Below, piece after piece: positions 32,257-41,130 of a stretch of DNA of 64,000 nucleotides. A program made the translations under genes and the position numbers. Within the stretch, counting starts at the first letter, position 1; each line of letters begins with the position of its first letter. The notes beneath the pieces were generated by a model that was not told the origin of the DNA, did not search any database, and saw only the letters and a program-made list of their open reading frames with translations. The DNA is from JAYUJH01 sp043765375 (GTDB taxonomy: Bacteria > Pseudomonadota > Alphaproteobacteria > Rickettsiales > UBA998): assembly GCA_043765375.1 (NCBI GenBank), contig JAYUJH010000016.1:1-64000 (forward strand), given 5' to 3'.

Positions 32257-33711
32257 TCAGGTTGCAACGCCCACTAATGGCAATAACTCAATTGTTTCAT
32301 GTGATAATGTTGCCACGGGATATGCGCAATAATCTGCGGCATAAGCGGCGGTGGGGCGGTGATTTCCACTTGCACCAACGCCACCAAATGGTGAATTGCT
32401 TGCTGCACCTGTTAATGGTCGGTTGAAATTGACAAGCCCTGCCCGCAACCGTGGATAAACATAATCCCAATTGGCAACATCATCAGCGATTAACCCCGCG
32501 GATAAACCATAGCGAGTTTGGTTGGCAATTGCTATTGCTTGCTCTATCGTATCCACCTTGATTAATTGCAATAATGCGCCGAAAATCTCTAAATCTATAT
32601 TGTTTTGAGCAACACTATTTTTGTTAATATCATTTGAATTGATATTAGTTGTATCAATAATTCCTGCGTTAATGAAAGGCATATTTTCATGCAATCGTTT
32701 AGTTTCCAACAATATGCGCCCGCCTTGTTGCTGCAATATTTGCTGCCCCTGCAACACATTATCCGCCTGAATATTGTTAATCATGCAACCCATATAAGGC
32801 TCGGGGGAATCATTTGGTGCGCCAATAATAATACTTGCTGCCATCGCCATTGTTGCTTCTAGCACTGCATTGCTGCTGCTGGAATTGATCATAATCAAAC
32901 GGCGTGCGCAGGTGCATCGCTGCCCTGTGGTGGCAAAAGCGGAATCAATGATAATGCTAGCGGCGGCTTGTGCATCGGCAACATCTGCAACAATTAGCGG
33001 ATTATTGCCCCCCATTTCTAGTGCAAGCAGAACTTCGGGGCGACCAGCCAATGATTGATGTATTTTTTGACCAGTCGCATAGCTGCCCGTGAATAATATG
33101 CCATCAATATCTTGGTGATTGGTGAGGGCTGCCCCCACTTCACGCCCGCCTTGCAATAACTGCACTACGTAACTTGCGAAACCCGCTTGATGCAACAATG
33201 AAATTAGCAATTCGCCACATGCGGGAGTTTCCTCGCTTGGTTTGAGTATAACCACATTACCCGCAAGCAAACATGGCACAATATGACCATTTGCAAGGTG
33301 CATTGGGAAGTTATAGGGGGATAATATCGCCATGATACCATGGGGGCGGTGCGTGACAATGCGTTGCAAACCACCATCAATGGTTGAGATATCCAATCCT
33401 GTGCGTTTATGATATGAGTTGATGGAGATAGTGATTTTGCTAATTAATGCTCCCGCCTCTGCATTAGCTTCACGGTATATTTTGCCTGTTTCAAGCGCAA
33501 TTAAATTAGCAATTTTAGAACGATTTTGTTGCAATATTTGTGCATAATTTTGTAGCAACCCTATGCGTTCATCAAGTGTGGTAAGTTTCCATTTGTGGAA
33601 TGCTTGGCGAGCCTTGGCTATAGATTGCTCTATGATTGCCAAATTGGCTATTTCACCTTGCCATATTGCATCACCAGTGGCGGGGTTGAATGAGGTTAAT
33701 ATTTGCGTCAT
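32257..33711 (-). CDS. astD: N-succinylglutamate 5-semialdehyde dehydrogenase-like
   Basis: This 484-residue aldehyde dehydrogenase is closest to AstD, which oxidises succinylglutamate semialdehyde in arginine degradation. Evidence: PYNFPMHLANGHIVPCLLAGN, FTGSYATGQ, LEMGGNNPLIV and the catalytic Cys in the AstD-like GQRCTCARRL (near 265), then PLTGAASNSPFGGVGASGNHRP. An Asn/Asp/Ile-rich insert (NINSNDINKNS, near 360) is not conserved in the family. The other ast genes are absent, and the gene follows trpD with a 36-nt gap, so the operon context gives no support for arginine use. Substrate is a family inference. Confidence 0.85.
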   Translation of the reverse strand: MTQILTSFNPATGDAIWQGEIANLAIIEQSIAKARQAFHKWKLTTLDERIGLLQNYAQILQQNRSKIANLIALETGKIYREANAEAGALISKITISINSYHKRTGLDISTIDGGLQRIVTHRPHGIMAILSPYNFPMHLANGHIVPCLLAGNVVILKPSEETPACGELLISLLHQAGFASYVVQLLQGGREVGAALTNHQDIDGILFTGSYATGQKIHQSLAGRPEVLLALEMGGNNPLIVADVADAQAAASIIIDSAFATTGQRCTCARRLIMINSSSSNAVLEATMAMAASIIIGAPNDSPEPYMGCMINNIQADNVLQGQQILQQQGGRILLETKRLHENMPFINAGIIDTTNINSNDINKNSVAQNNIDLEIFGALLQLIKVDTIEQAIAIANQTRYGLSAGLIADDVANWDYVYPRLRAGLVNFNRPLTGAASNSPFGGVGASGNHRPTAAYAADYCAYPVATLSHETIELLPLVGVAT

Positions 33712-33747
33712 GAAGGTGAACTCCGATTATTTTAACAATTAGGTTAG

Positions 33748-34797
33748 TTATTGATTGGTTATTTCTATATATTCTGCCAGTAATATTTTCGCTTTGCCTG
33801 AATCAATTGCCTCTGTTGCGAGTTGCATTGCTTGGCTTAGAGTTTCGCAATGTTCAGCCACAATCAGCCCCGCTGCTGCGTTCAACAATACGATATCACG
33901 ATATGCTGCGATATTACCAGTTTTTTTGCCACTAAACAAGGCTTGCATAGCAACCGCATTTTCGGCGGGTAGCCCGCCCTTAAGGCTATCCTCCGTGCAA
34001 AATGCAATGCCATAATCATTGGGGTTTAAGGTGAACTCGGTGATTTCGCCATTATGTAATTGCACAATTTGGCTGGTGGTGGTGGTGGTGATTTCGTCCA
34101 TACCATCATTGCCATGCACCAACCATGCTTTATGCGCCCCTAATTTATGCAATGTTTCTGCCATAGGGCGTAACCATTTTGCATCATAAACGCCAATTAA
34201 TTGGCGGGTGGTGCGGGCAGGATTGGCGAGAGGCCCCAGCAAGTTGAAGATGGTGCGAAGCCCTAGCTCCTTGCGCACATCAGCCACATGGCGCATTGCA
34301 GGGTGATATAAAGGTGCCATTAAGTGACAAAAGTTTAGTTGTTGCAATGCTTGTTGTTGCAATTGCTCTGATGCGTCTATGCGCACGCCTAAATGTTGCA
34401 ATACGTCAGATGAACCTGATGCGGAGGTGATGCTGCGATTGCCATGTTTAATCACTTTCACGCCACAGCTTGCGATTACTATAGCGGTTGCGGTGGAGAT
34501 GTTGAAGGTTCTCTTGCCATCACCTCCTGTTCCGCAGGTATCAAGCGCATTCATAGCCTCAGCCTCGCCAATATTTCCACCAAACTTGATGGATTTATGG
34601 CGCATAACATTTGCCCCTGCGGCAAGCTCCGCCACGGTTTCTCCTTTGGCTCGCAATCCCATCAAAAATGCAGCAATTTGTGCGGGAGTCGCCCCGCCAC
34701 TCATGATGATATGAAAAGCACGCTCTGCCAATTCATATTCCAAATCACGCCCATATGCTAGTTCGGTAAGGATATCTTGAATCTGATTTGAACCCAT
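33748..34797 (-). CDS. trpD: Anthranilate phosphoribosyltransferase
   Basis: TrpD joins anthranilate to PRPP in tryptophan synthesis. The PRPP-binding CGTGGDGKRTFNIST (near 87-100), KHGNRSITSASGSSDVLQ and RTIFNLLGPLANPA motifs are clear. The 349-residue length is usual. It lies between mnmD (19 nt upstream) and astD, with no other trp genes; in many bacteria it pairs with trpC and trpG. Confidence 0.95.
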   Translation of the reverse strand: MGSNQIQDILTELAYGRDLEYELAERAFHIIMSGGATPAQIAAFLMGLRAKGETVAELAAGANVMRHKSIKFGGNIGEAEAMNALDTCGTGGDGKRTFNISTATAIVIASCGVKVIKHGNRSITSASGSSDVLQHLGVRIDASEQLQQQALQQLNFCHLMAPLYHPAMRHVADVRKELGLRTIFNLLGPLANPARTTRQLIGVYDAKWLRPMAETLHKLGAHKAWLVHGNDGMDEITTTTTSQIVQLHNGEITEFTLNPNDYGIAFCTEDSLKGGLPAENAVAMQALFSGKKTGNIAAYRDIVLLNAAAGLIVAEHCETLSQAMQLATEAIDSGKAKILLAEYIEITNQ

Positions 34798-34816
34798 TTA
34801 TATTTTTTTGTCCTAA

Positions 34817-35521
34817 TTATAGCTTTTTGCCAATCAACATGTGACGTTTGCACCCATATCCTTTGATTTTTTCCACAACAACGCCATGTTGCTGCAATGA
34901 TTGTCGCACTGAACTGGCTGCGGTGAATGTTGCAAATGTTCCCTGCGGTTTTAATGTGCGGGCAACATGTTTTAATATATCATCATTCCACATATCAGGG
35001 TTTTTGGCGGGAGCAAATCCGTCTAAGAACCAAGCATTAATGCTTGCATCATTAATTTGTTGCACCCCACAAATTGCCTCCATAAATATCAGGATTAATT
35101 GTATATTATGGCTCAAATGCAATGGATATACGCCATAAAGCGGTGATGGATATTGCGACCGCCACTGCCGTGATTCTTCCGCAATACCCAATTTTTGATG
35201 TAATTCCAACAAATCAGCTGCGGAGATTGGGTGTTTTTCAATTGAGATATATGTAAGTTTGGCGGATTTATGCGCCAATTTCTGCCATAATTGCGTGGTG
35301 AGATGGAAGTTTAATCCTGTGCCAAAGCCAAGCTCGGCAATGGTGAAATCTGTTGTTTGTGCAAATCTTTCATGCAGTCCGTTGCCTCGCAATGAAACAT
35401 AATCTATTTCCTCAAATGCGTGGTTTGGCATGTAATATACGTCATCATAATCACAAGATATTGGTGTGTAATCTGATGATTGGGTGCTAAAGCTAAGGCG
35501 GGCGGGGCTGATTGCATACAT
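34817..35521 (-). CDS. mnmD: tRNA mnm5s2U34 methyltransferase domain (stand-alone MnmD)
   Basis: This 234-residue protein corresponds to the methyltransferase half of MnmC, which methylates nm5s2U34 of tRNAs to mnm5s2U. The SAM site is AELGFGTGLNFHL, and the family signature is LDGFAPAKNPDMW, with a C-terminal KRHMLIGK. The FAD-dependent oxidase half of MnmC is missing, as in the stand-alone MnmD of some bacteria. The start is the ATG at 35521; a TTG nine bases earlier is a weaker choice. Confidence 0.88.
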   Translation of the reverse strand: MYAISPARLSFSTQSSDYTPISCDYDDVYYMPNHAFEEIDYVSLRGNGLHERFAQTTDFTIAELGFGTGLNFHLTTQLWQKLAHKSAKLTYISIEKHPISAADLLELHQKLGIAEESRQWRSQYPSPLYGVYPLHLSHNIQLILIFMEAICGVQQINDASINAWFLDGFAPAKNPDMWNDDILKHVARTLKPQGTFATFTAASSVRQSLQQHGVVVEKIKGYGCKRHMLIGKKL

Positions 35522-35561
35522 GTGATGCAACCGATATATAATTTACGCGGTTATGTCAAGT

Positions 35562-35939
35562 TTATGCGCTAATATCAAGCAAATTACCAAGCATTTCATT
35601 TGCTGCTTTTAGCACCTTCAAGCTACCTTGGAAGTTATAAGTTGCCAATTTTTGCTGGATTAGCTCATCTTCCGCACTAACATTTGGTGCTTGCAATGAT
35701 AAATCTGGATTGCCGCCGTCAACTGATGTAACCGTGGCAGGGCTGCGCTCAACAATGCTCGCTTTTACGCCACCACCGCTGCTGCCACCATTACCAACAT
35801 TCAAATTGATTGATGATTGCGTCACATCTGTTGGGATATAACCAGTCGTTGTTGCGTTCGCCACATTATTTGCACTATTATTCAAGCGCAAACTTGCTGC
35901 ATTTAACCCTGATATTGCAATATTTATTGATGTATCCAT
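35562..35939 (-). CDS. Orphan flagellar rod/hook-like protein
   Basis: This 125-residue protein has the N-terminal flagellar basal-body rod signature (SGLNAASLRLNNSANNVANATTTGY) and the matching C-terminal helix (ATYNFQGSLKVLKAANEMLGNLLDI), the pair of helices that polymerise in rod proteins such as FlgB and FlgC. The middle is a short Gly/Ser-rich region. The length is near FlgC (about 135). No other flagellar gene is in the window, and the neighbours are mnmD and the divergent nadA. It may be a detached flgC-like gene or a relic. Confidence 0.75.
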   Translation of the reverse strand: MDTSINIAISGLNAASLRLNNSANNVANATTTGYIPTDVTQSSINLNVGNGGSSGGGVKASIVERSPATVTSVDGGNPDLSLQAPNVSAEDELIQQKLATYNFQGSLKVLKAANEMLGNLLDISA

Positions 35940-35988
35940 AAGATAATGTTATAACATATAACCCATTAACAAACAATTAAAATTAATT

Positions 35989-37005
35989 ATGCAAAATAAT
36001 ATCACAACATCATCAAGCTCCCTAACTCCTTTGTCTATTCTAGCGATGGAAGATGAAATTAAGCGAATGCGCCGTGAAATGAATGCGGTCATTCTCGCAC
36101 ATTATTATCAAAATGATGATTTGCAAGATATAGCGGATTTTGTGGGGGATTCCTTGGATTTGGCACGCAAAGCTGCATCAACTGATGCTGATGTAATTGT
36201 GTTTTGTGGTGTGAAGTTCATGGCGGAGGGGGCGAAAATCCTTAACCCAAGCAAAAAAGTGTTGCTGCCAGATATGAAAGCTGGTTGCTCGCTGGAAACT
36301 TCCTGCCCCGCCCCCGCTTTTGCTGAGTTTCGTGCGGCTCACCCAGAGCATATCGCTGTGACATATATTAATTGTTCCGCCGATGTGAAGGCGTTGACGG
36401 ATATCATAGTTACATCATCAAATGCGGAGGCAATTATTGCCCAGATTCCCGCTAATCAACCAATAATATTTGCCCCAGATAAGCATTTGGGGGCGTATCT
36501 TGCCAAGAAAACGGGGCGGGAAATGTTGCTGTGGGACGGTTCTTGCATGGTGCATGAGAGATTCTCAGAGATAGAATTAATCAAGCTGAAAGTTGCGCAC
36601 CCAAATGCGCATATTATCGCTCACCCAGAATGCCCCGAAGCATTGCTCAAGCACGCGCATCATATTGGTTCAACATCGTCACTGCTCAAGTTCACGGAGG
36701 CTAACCCTGCGTCCGAGTTTATTGTGTTGACTGAGAGCGGGATTATTCACCAGATGCGGCAACGCTCACATGGCAGTATGTTTTATGATGTGCCGATGTT
36801 GTTGGAAAATAATGTTTTGGAGGGGGGACAAAATGAGGTTGGTTGCGCTATGTGCAATCAATGCCCATATATGAAGATGAATACGATTGAGAAATTATAT
36901 CTGTGCATGAAACATCAAACGCCCGAGTTGCATATGCCAACTAAATTGATGGAGCAGGCTCGCAAACCATTGCAGCGTATGTTGGAGATGTCTGTTGGGG
37001 TTTAG
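35989..37005 (+). CDS. nadA: Quinolinate synthase A
   Basis: NadA condenses iminoaspartate and dihydroxyacetone phosphate to quinolinate with a [4Fe-4S] cluster. Signatures: LAHYYQNDDLQDIADFVGDSL, FCGVKFMAEGAKIL, MKAGCSLE (first Cys), then CMVHERF, and the C-terminal CAMCNQCPYMKMN (cluster Cys). The 338-residue length is right. It is divergent from the flagellar-like gene and followed by a repeat; nadB and nadC are not in the window. Confidence 0.95.
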   Translation: MQNNITTSSSSLTPLSILAMEDEIKRMRREMNAVILAHYYQNDDLQDIADFVGDSLDLARKAASTDADVIVFCGVKFMAEGAKILNPSKKVLLPDMKAGCSLETSCPAPAFAEFRAAHPEHIAVTYINCSADVKALTDIIVTSSNAEAIIAQIPANQPIIFAPDKHLGAYLAKKTGREMLLWDGSCMVHERFSEIELIKLKVAHPNAHIIAHPECPEALLKHAHHIGSTSSLLKFTEANPASEFIVLTESGIIHQMRQRSHGSMFYDVPMLLENNVLEGGQNEVGCAMCNQCPYMKMNTIEKLYLCMKHQTPELHMPTKLMEQARKPLQRMLEMSVGV

Positions 37006-37066
37006 ATTTTTTTGAGGGGCTAGGTGATAGGGGTTAGGGTTTAGGGTGCAGCGTATAGTGAGTTCG

Positions 37067-37110
37067 TCATACCATACCCCGAAGGGAAGCGTAGCAAAAT
37101 ACTGGTATCA
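37067..37110. repeat. Degenerate CGTCATACC-type repeat
   Basis: CGTCATACCATACCCCGAAG..., ending ACTGGTATCAA, is a variant of the GGATACCAGC family in which the centre is replaced by a CCCCGAAGGGAAGCGTAGC segment. It lies in the nadA to 37249 gap; I see nothing else there. Confidence 0.55.
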
Positions 37111-37248
37111 ATTATTCATGCCTAATAAATGAAACATATTAGTTTCCATTCTAAAAAGTTAAGTTCTAACATCACCATGTTTAACAAATATTAACCATTA
37201 TAATGCTAAAATATACATAATTATTTTAATTAATATATGGTTTAAGCA

Positions 37249-39144
37249 ATGGCTAAATATAATCAATCCAACTTTATGCCACTAAAATATTCTCACGGTT
37301 TTTCACTGATTGAGTTGTCAATAGTGTTGGTTATTATTGCTATCATCGCAGGAATGAGTATGTCCATTGGGTTAACTCAAATGAAAATCGCTAAGGTGAG
37401 CAACACTGAAAACACTATTGATAATGTCAAAATCGCCCTTGCTACTTATAAAGCCAAAGCAGGACGCTTACCTTGCCCTGCCAACCCCACACTTGGCACA
37501 ACTGCACCGAATTATGGCTTGGAGGCTGCACCTTGTGATGTGGCTTGCCCCGCTGGTTTGACTTGCCCAGATGCAGTGCAGGCGCAAGGAGCAATTCCAT
37601 TCAAAACTATTAATCTTTCAGAATCTGCGGCTTATGATTCATGGAATAACAAGTTGAGCTATATTGTGGATAGATCATTAACTATGAGTGCGAACGCAAG
37701 TGATGATGGTCACATTCCGATTATGGATAGCAACGCTAACGAAATAACCAACTCGCCAGTATTTGGTAAAGTAACTTATGTAGTGCTAAGCCATGGTGCA
37801 GACGGCAAAGGAGCTTATACAAATGGGGGAGTTTTGCGTGCCGCTTGTGGAGTTACGGAGGGAGATAGTGAAAATTGCAATGGTGACGCGGTTATAACAT
37901 CTCGCGCCGTCAACGCATCTAGCAATGTTGCCAATAGCGCCAATTTTTATGATGATTATGTTGAGTGGGAGGTGCAGAAACATATCGTCCGATTCCCTAC
38001 ATTTGAAGAAATGTCAGTTAGCCAATCAGTTTGGGTGGGAGAACAAAATACATGCGTAATAAAAGAAGATGGACAAATCGCTTGCACTGGTTCAAATGGT
38101 TTTGGAGAACATGGAATTGGTAATTATAGTTCATCAAATGTTTTTAGAAACATTTCAGGCGGTGATAATTTTCATTCAATTGGTCATGGTGATAACAATG
38201 CCGTTTGTGCGATTAGGGATGATAATTTAGCACTATGCTGGGGACAGAATTATCGGAATAGCATAAGCATATTAGGAATTAATAGCAACGTTTCTTATCA
38301 ATTGACTCCCACTTTGATATATGGCGGGTATACTAATTGGACTTATGCCATGGTTGATACCGATGGTGGATGTGGAATTATCAGCGGGGTAGCTTATTGT
38401 TGGGGAGACAATGCAAATGGACAAATTGGTGATGGAACTAGTTCTGCTAGTCCATTTCCAGTTTTAGTTTCGGGTGGATTTAATGATTGGAAAAAAATAT
38501 CAACTGGTGGTGGTAGTCCGAGCACTTTTTCATGTGGGATACGCGCTAATGGTAAAATATATTGCTGGGGAGGGGGATCTTTAGGGCATATAGGCAATGG
38601 CACTCTGAGCGATTATAATACTCCGCAGGAAGTTTTGCAAGATAACGGTTTATCTCCTGGTTTTTCAGATTGGAAGTTTTTGCGGGGCAATGGTTCAGCA
38701 AATTGCGCAATAAGAGCAGGGGGTCTGCTTTATTGCTGGGGTAAAAATAATGAAGGGCAAATTGGTGATGGCACTACAACAAACCGCTCACTCCCTGTTC
38801 GTATTGGGTTGCCATATAATGATTGGCGCGCAGTATGGTCTGGAGCAGCTAGCACTTGTGCTATTCGTGGGCAAGGATTACTTTATTGCTGGGGTAAAAA
38901 CGATAAAGCTCAAGCAACGGGAGTGGTGAGTGGTAACATATTAACGCCAACGCCAGTTGCCACAACCATTAGGGATTGGAGATATGTTTCCACAAGGGGC
39001 TATGCTCATACATGCGGACTTCGTTCAAATGGCAATTTATATTGTTGGGGCAGTAACGAATATGGGGCATTTGGCAATGGAACAACTAGTAGCACGCCTG
39101 CATCACCAACTTTGATAACTGGTATAAAAGGAAAAATATTATGA
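37249..39144 (+). CDS. Pilin-like protein with seven RCC1-type repeats (first copy)
   Basis: This 631-residue protein has a prepilin motif, Gly17/Phe18 with Glu22 at +5 (HGFSLIELSIVLVIIAI), and a hydrophobic helix to about 43. A pseudopilin-like region (to about 245) follows with Cys pairs (RLPCPANP, then DSWNNKLSY). From about 265 there are seven repeats with the pattern C-[AGV]-I...[IL]-x-C-W/T-G, each with a W-containing strand (DWKK, DWKF, DWRA), as in RCC1/BLIP-II seven-bladed propellers. Each repeat carries two Cys that could form a disulfide. It is probably exported and assembled by a pilin-type apparatus, which is not in the window. It overlaps the next gene by 4 nt. Confidence 0.8.
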   Translation: MAKYNQSNFMPLKYSHGFSLIELSIVLVIIAIIAGMSMSIGLTQMKIAKVSNTENTIDNVKIALATYKAKAGRLPCPANPTLGTTAPNYGLEAAPCDVACPAGLTCPDAVQAQGAIPFKTINLSESAAYDSWNNKLSYIVDRSLTMSANASDDGHIPIMDSNANEITNSPVFGKVTYVVLSHGADGKGAYTNGGVLRAACGVTEGDSENCNGDAVITSRAVNASSNVANSANFYDDYVEWEVQKHIVRFPTFEEMSVSQSVWVGEQNTCVIKEDGQIACTGSNGFGEHGIGNYSSSNVFRNISGGDNFHSIGHGDNNAVCAIRDDNLALCWGQNYRNSISILGINSNVSYQLTPTLIYGGYTNWTYAMVDTDGGCGIISGVAYCWGDNANGQIGDGTSSASPFPVLVSGGFNDWKKISTGGGSPSTFSCGIRANGKIYCWGGGSLGHIGNGTLSDYNTPQEVLQDNGLSPGFSDWKFLRGNGSANCAIRAGGLLYCWGKNNEGQIGDGTTTNRSLPVRIGLPYNDWRAVWSGAASTCAIRGQGLLYCWGKNDKAQATGVVSGNILTPTPVATTIRDWRYVSTRGYAHTCGLRSNGNLYCWGSNEYGAFGNGTTSSTPASPTLITGIKGKIL

Positions 39145-41078
39145 CAACTCAATTCTTAGTTAAATATTCATCATCTCAAGCAAAACAATATGGTTTCTCC
39201 CTTGTTGAACTATCCATCATCATTGCGGTGTTTGCTGTTGTGATTACGTCATTGCTTTCTGGCAGTGGCATCAAAACTGAAAATAGTGATGTTATATCAG
39301 TCAAAGCGGAGCTTGATAATGTTGAGTCGGCACTAGCATTTTTTCAAAAAAGCAATGGTTTTCTGCCCTGCCCTGCTAGCCGCACCGCCGCCCCGAGCAA
39401 TGCAGCTTATGGGGTGAGTGTGGATTGCACCAACACCGCTGCCAACCCCGCAGATGGGACGATTAATATAGGGGCAAGCGGTGATATTTATCAGGTTCGG
39501 GTGGGGACAATTCCAACTCGCACCCTCGGGCTTGCTGATTCCGCCGCATTAGACCCGTGGGGTAATCGTTTGAGTTATATGATTATTCGTTCATTAGGAG
39601 TGAGTTCTACGTCATACTCCAGCTTCAACCCAACGCAAAACACAGACTTTTTTCAAATTGTTAACAAGACTAGAGCGGTAATTTATGGCAGCAACACTTC
39701 AGAAATCGTTAAATATGCAGTGTTAAGCCATGGTGCAGATGGGCAAGGCGCATTCAACAAAAATGGTATTCAGGGGCTTGCTTGCGGTGGCTCTGCTGCT
39801 GATGCAGAAAATTGTAACGCAACCAAGCAAATCATGGTTGATGGCGTGAGTGATGTGGTGCAAACAAATAATTCAACATATTATAATGATTATGTTCGCT
39901 ATGGTGGCGCTACTGCACCATTCCCCCCCCCCCCTATAGCATCAACTGGAGCGATATTTATTGCGACGCACTCACGTGGCACTTGCATCATCACGGGCGA
40001 TGGCAAATTATTATGCACGGGCTATAATGATAATGCGCTAACTGGTAGGGGGCATCATAACAACACCATACTCACCACCATTTTTGAGGAAATTATCGGT
40101 GGGGGTAAATGGCGAACCGTTAATTTGGGATATAACACCACCGCATGTGGCATTAAAGATGATAATAGAATATATTGCTGGGGTGATAATGTTTATGGCG
40201 CACTGGGAAACCTGCCTGTTGGCTTGAATCAATTCAAGGATAATCCAACAGAAATTGATGGAGGATATAATGATTGGACGGCGTTAAGTGCGGAAGATGC
40301 GATGAGTTGCGGCATTCGTGATGGTGGCAAACTTTTTTGCTGGGGAACTGGATATTATGGCAATGTTGCCTCAACTGGGCAGGAATTAAGCGCAATTCCT
40401 AAACGAGCTGCCGACGCATATAATAATTTTGTCGCAGTTAGTGTTTCTGATTGGTCCCCTTTATATGTTAGTATTTGTGGAATTACAACTGATGGAAAAC
40501 TCTATTGTTGGGGTGATAACTCCCTCGGCACACTCGGTGATGACACATGGGTTGCTAAACTAGAACCAGTTGAAGTGATGACTTCCCATTATGGTGGCAT
40601 AGCAGATTGGCAAAATGTTGATATTGGACATGGTAATGTTTGCGCAGTCAGAGCAAGTGGGCAGCTTTATTGTTGGGGCAATGCGGATAGAGGCGGAATT
40701 GGCTATGGCTGGGCTTCCCCCGCCTATCCTAATTTGAAAAAACCATTAGCATTGCAAGGTGGGAAACCAACGCCGTTCATTGCATTAGCGCACGGCAATT
40801 CATGTGGTGCAAGCGGTGGCATTGCCTATTGCGCAGGTAAAGATGATTATGGGCAATCAACAGGAGAAGCAACTTGGGACGCAACGGGATATAAACCAGT
40901 GGTGCTTGGCGGGGCTATTAACAACTTTAGATATGTTAGCCCGAGTGGTGGCAATCACACATGCGGATTGACAACCAATGGCAAATTATATTGCTGGGGG
41001 ATTAATGATCTAGGACAATTCGGCGATGGTGCAACTTCGCCTTTAGTTGCACCACCAACATTAATTGCACTGCCTTAA
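39141..41078 (+). CDS. Pilin-like protein with seven RCC1-type repeats (second copy)
   Basis: This 645-residue paralogue of the preceding protein starts within its stop (ATGA). Prepilin motif Gly18/Phe19 with Glu23 (YGFSLVELSIII). The pseudopilin-like region shares FLPCPAS, DPWGNRLSY, VLSHGADGQGA and NYDYVR-like blocks with the first copy. Seven repeats follow, with Cys pairs such as CGIKDDNRIYCWG and CAVRASGQLYCWG; repeat six (CGASGGIAYCAG) is degenerate. A run of 12 C at 39923-39934, encoding prolines between the two regions, could vary in length. Function is unknown; a pilus-associated adhesin or tip is one reading. Confidence 0.8.
   Translation: MTTQFLVKYSSSQAKQYGFSLVELSIIIAVFAVVITSLLSGSGIKTENSDVISVKAELDNVESALAFFQKSNGFLPCPASRTAAPSNAAYGVSVDCTNTAANPADGTINIGASGDIYQVRVGTIPTRTLGLADSAALDPWGNRLSYMIIRSLGVSSTSYSSFNPTQNTDFFQIVNKTRAVIYGSNTSEIVKYAVLSHGADGQGAFNKNGIQGLACGGSAADAENCNATKQIMVDGVSDVVQTNNSTYYNDYVRYGGATAPFPPPPIASTGAIFIATHSRGTCIITGDGKLLCTGYNDNALTGRGHHNNTILTTIFEEIIGGGKWRTVNLGYNTTACGIKDDNRIYCWGDNVYGALGNLPVGLNQFKDNPTEIDGGYNDWTALSAEDAMSCGIRDGGKLFCWGTGYYGNVASTGQELSAIPKRAADAYNNFVAVSVSDWSPLYVSICGITTDGKLYCWGDNSLGTLGDDTWVAKLEPVEVMTSHYGGIADWQNVDIGHGNVCAVRASGQLYCWGNADRGGIGYGWASPAYPNLKKPLALQGGKPTPFIALAHGNSCGASGGIAYCAGKDDYGQSTGEATWDATGYKPVVLGGAINNFRYVSPSGGNHTCGLTTNGKLYCWGINDLGQFGDGATSPLVAPPTLIALP
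39923..39934. repeat. 12-C homopolymer inside the second pilin-RCC1 gene
   Basis: Twelve consecutive C encode the proline run of FPPPPI at the hinge between the pilin-like and propeller regions. Such tracts are prone to slippage. A change of one or two bases would cut off the propeller, and three bases would add or remove one proline. Confidence 0.9.
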
Positions 41079-41130
41079 TTATGTGAGGAGGAGGGGAGAT
41101 GAGATTTTTGAGTTCGTCATAGCAGCCTCC

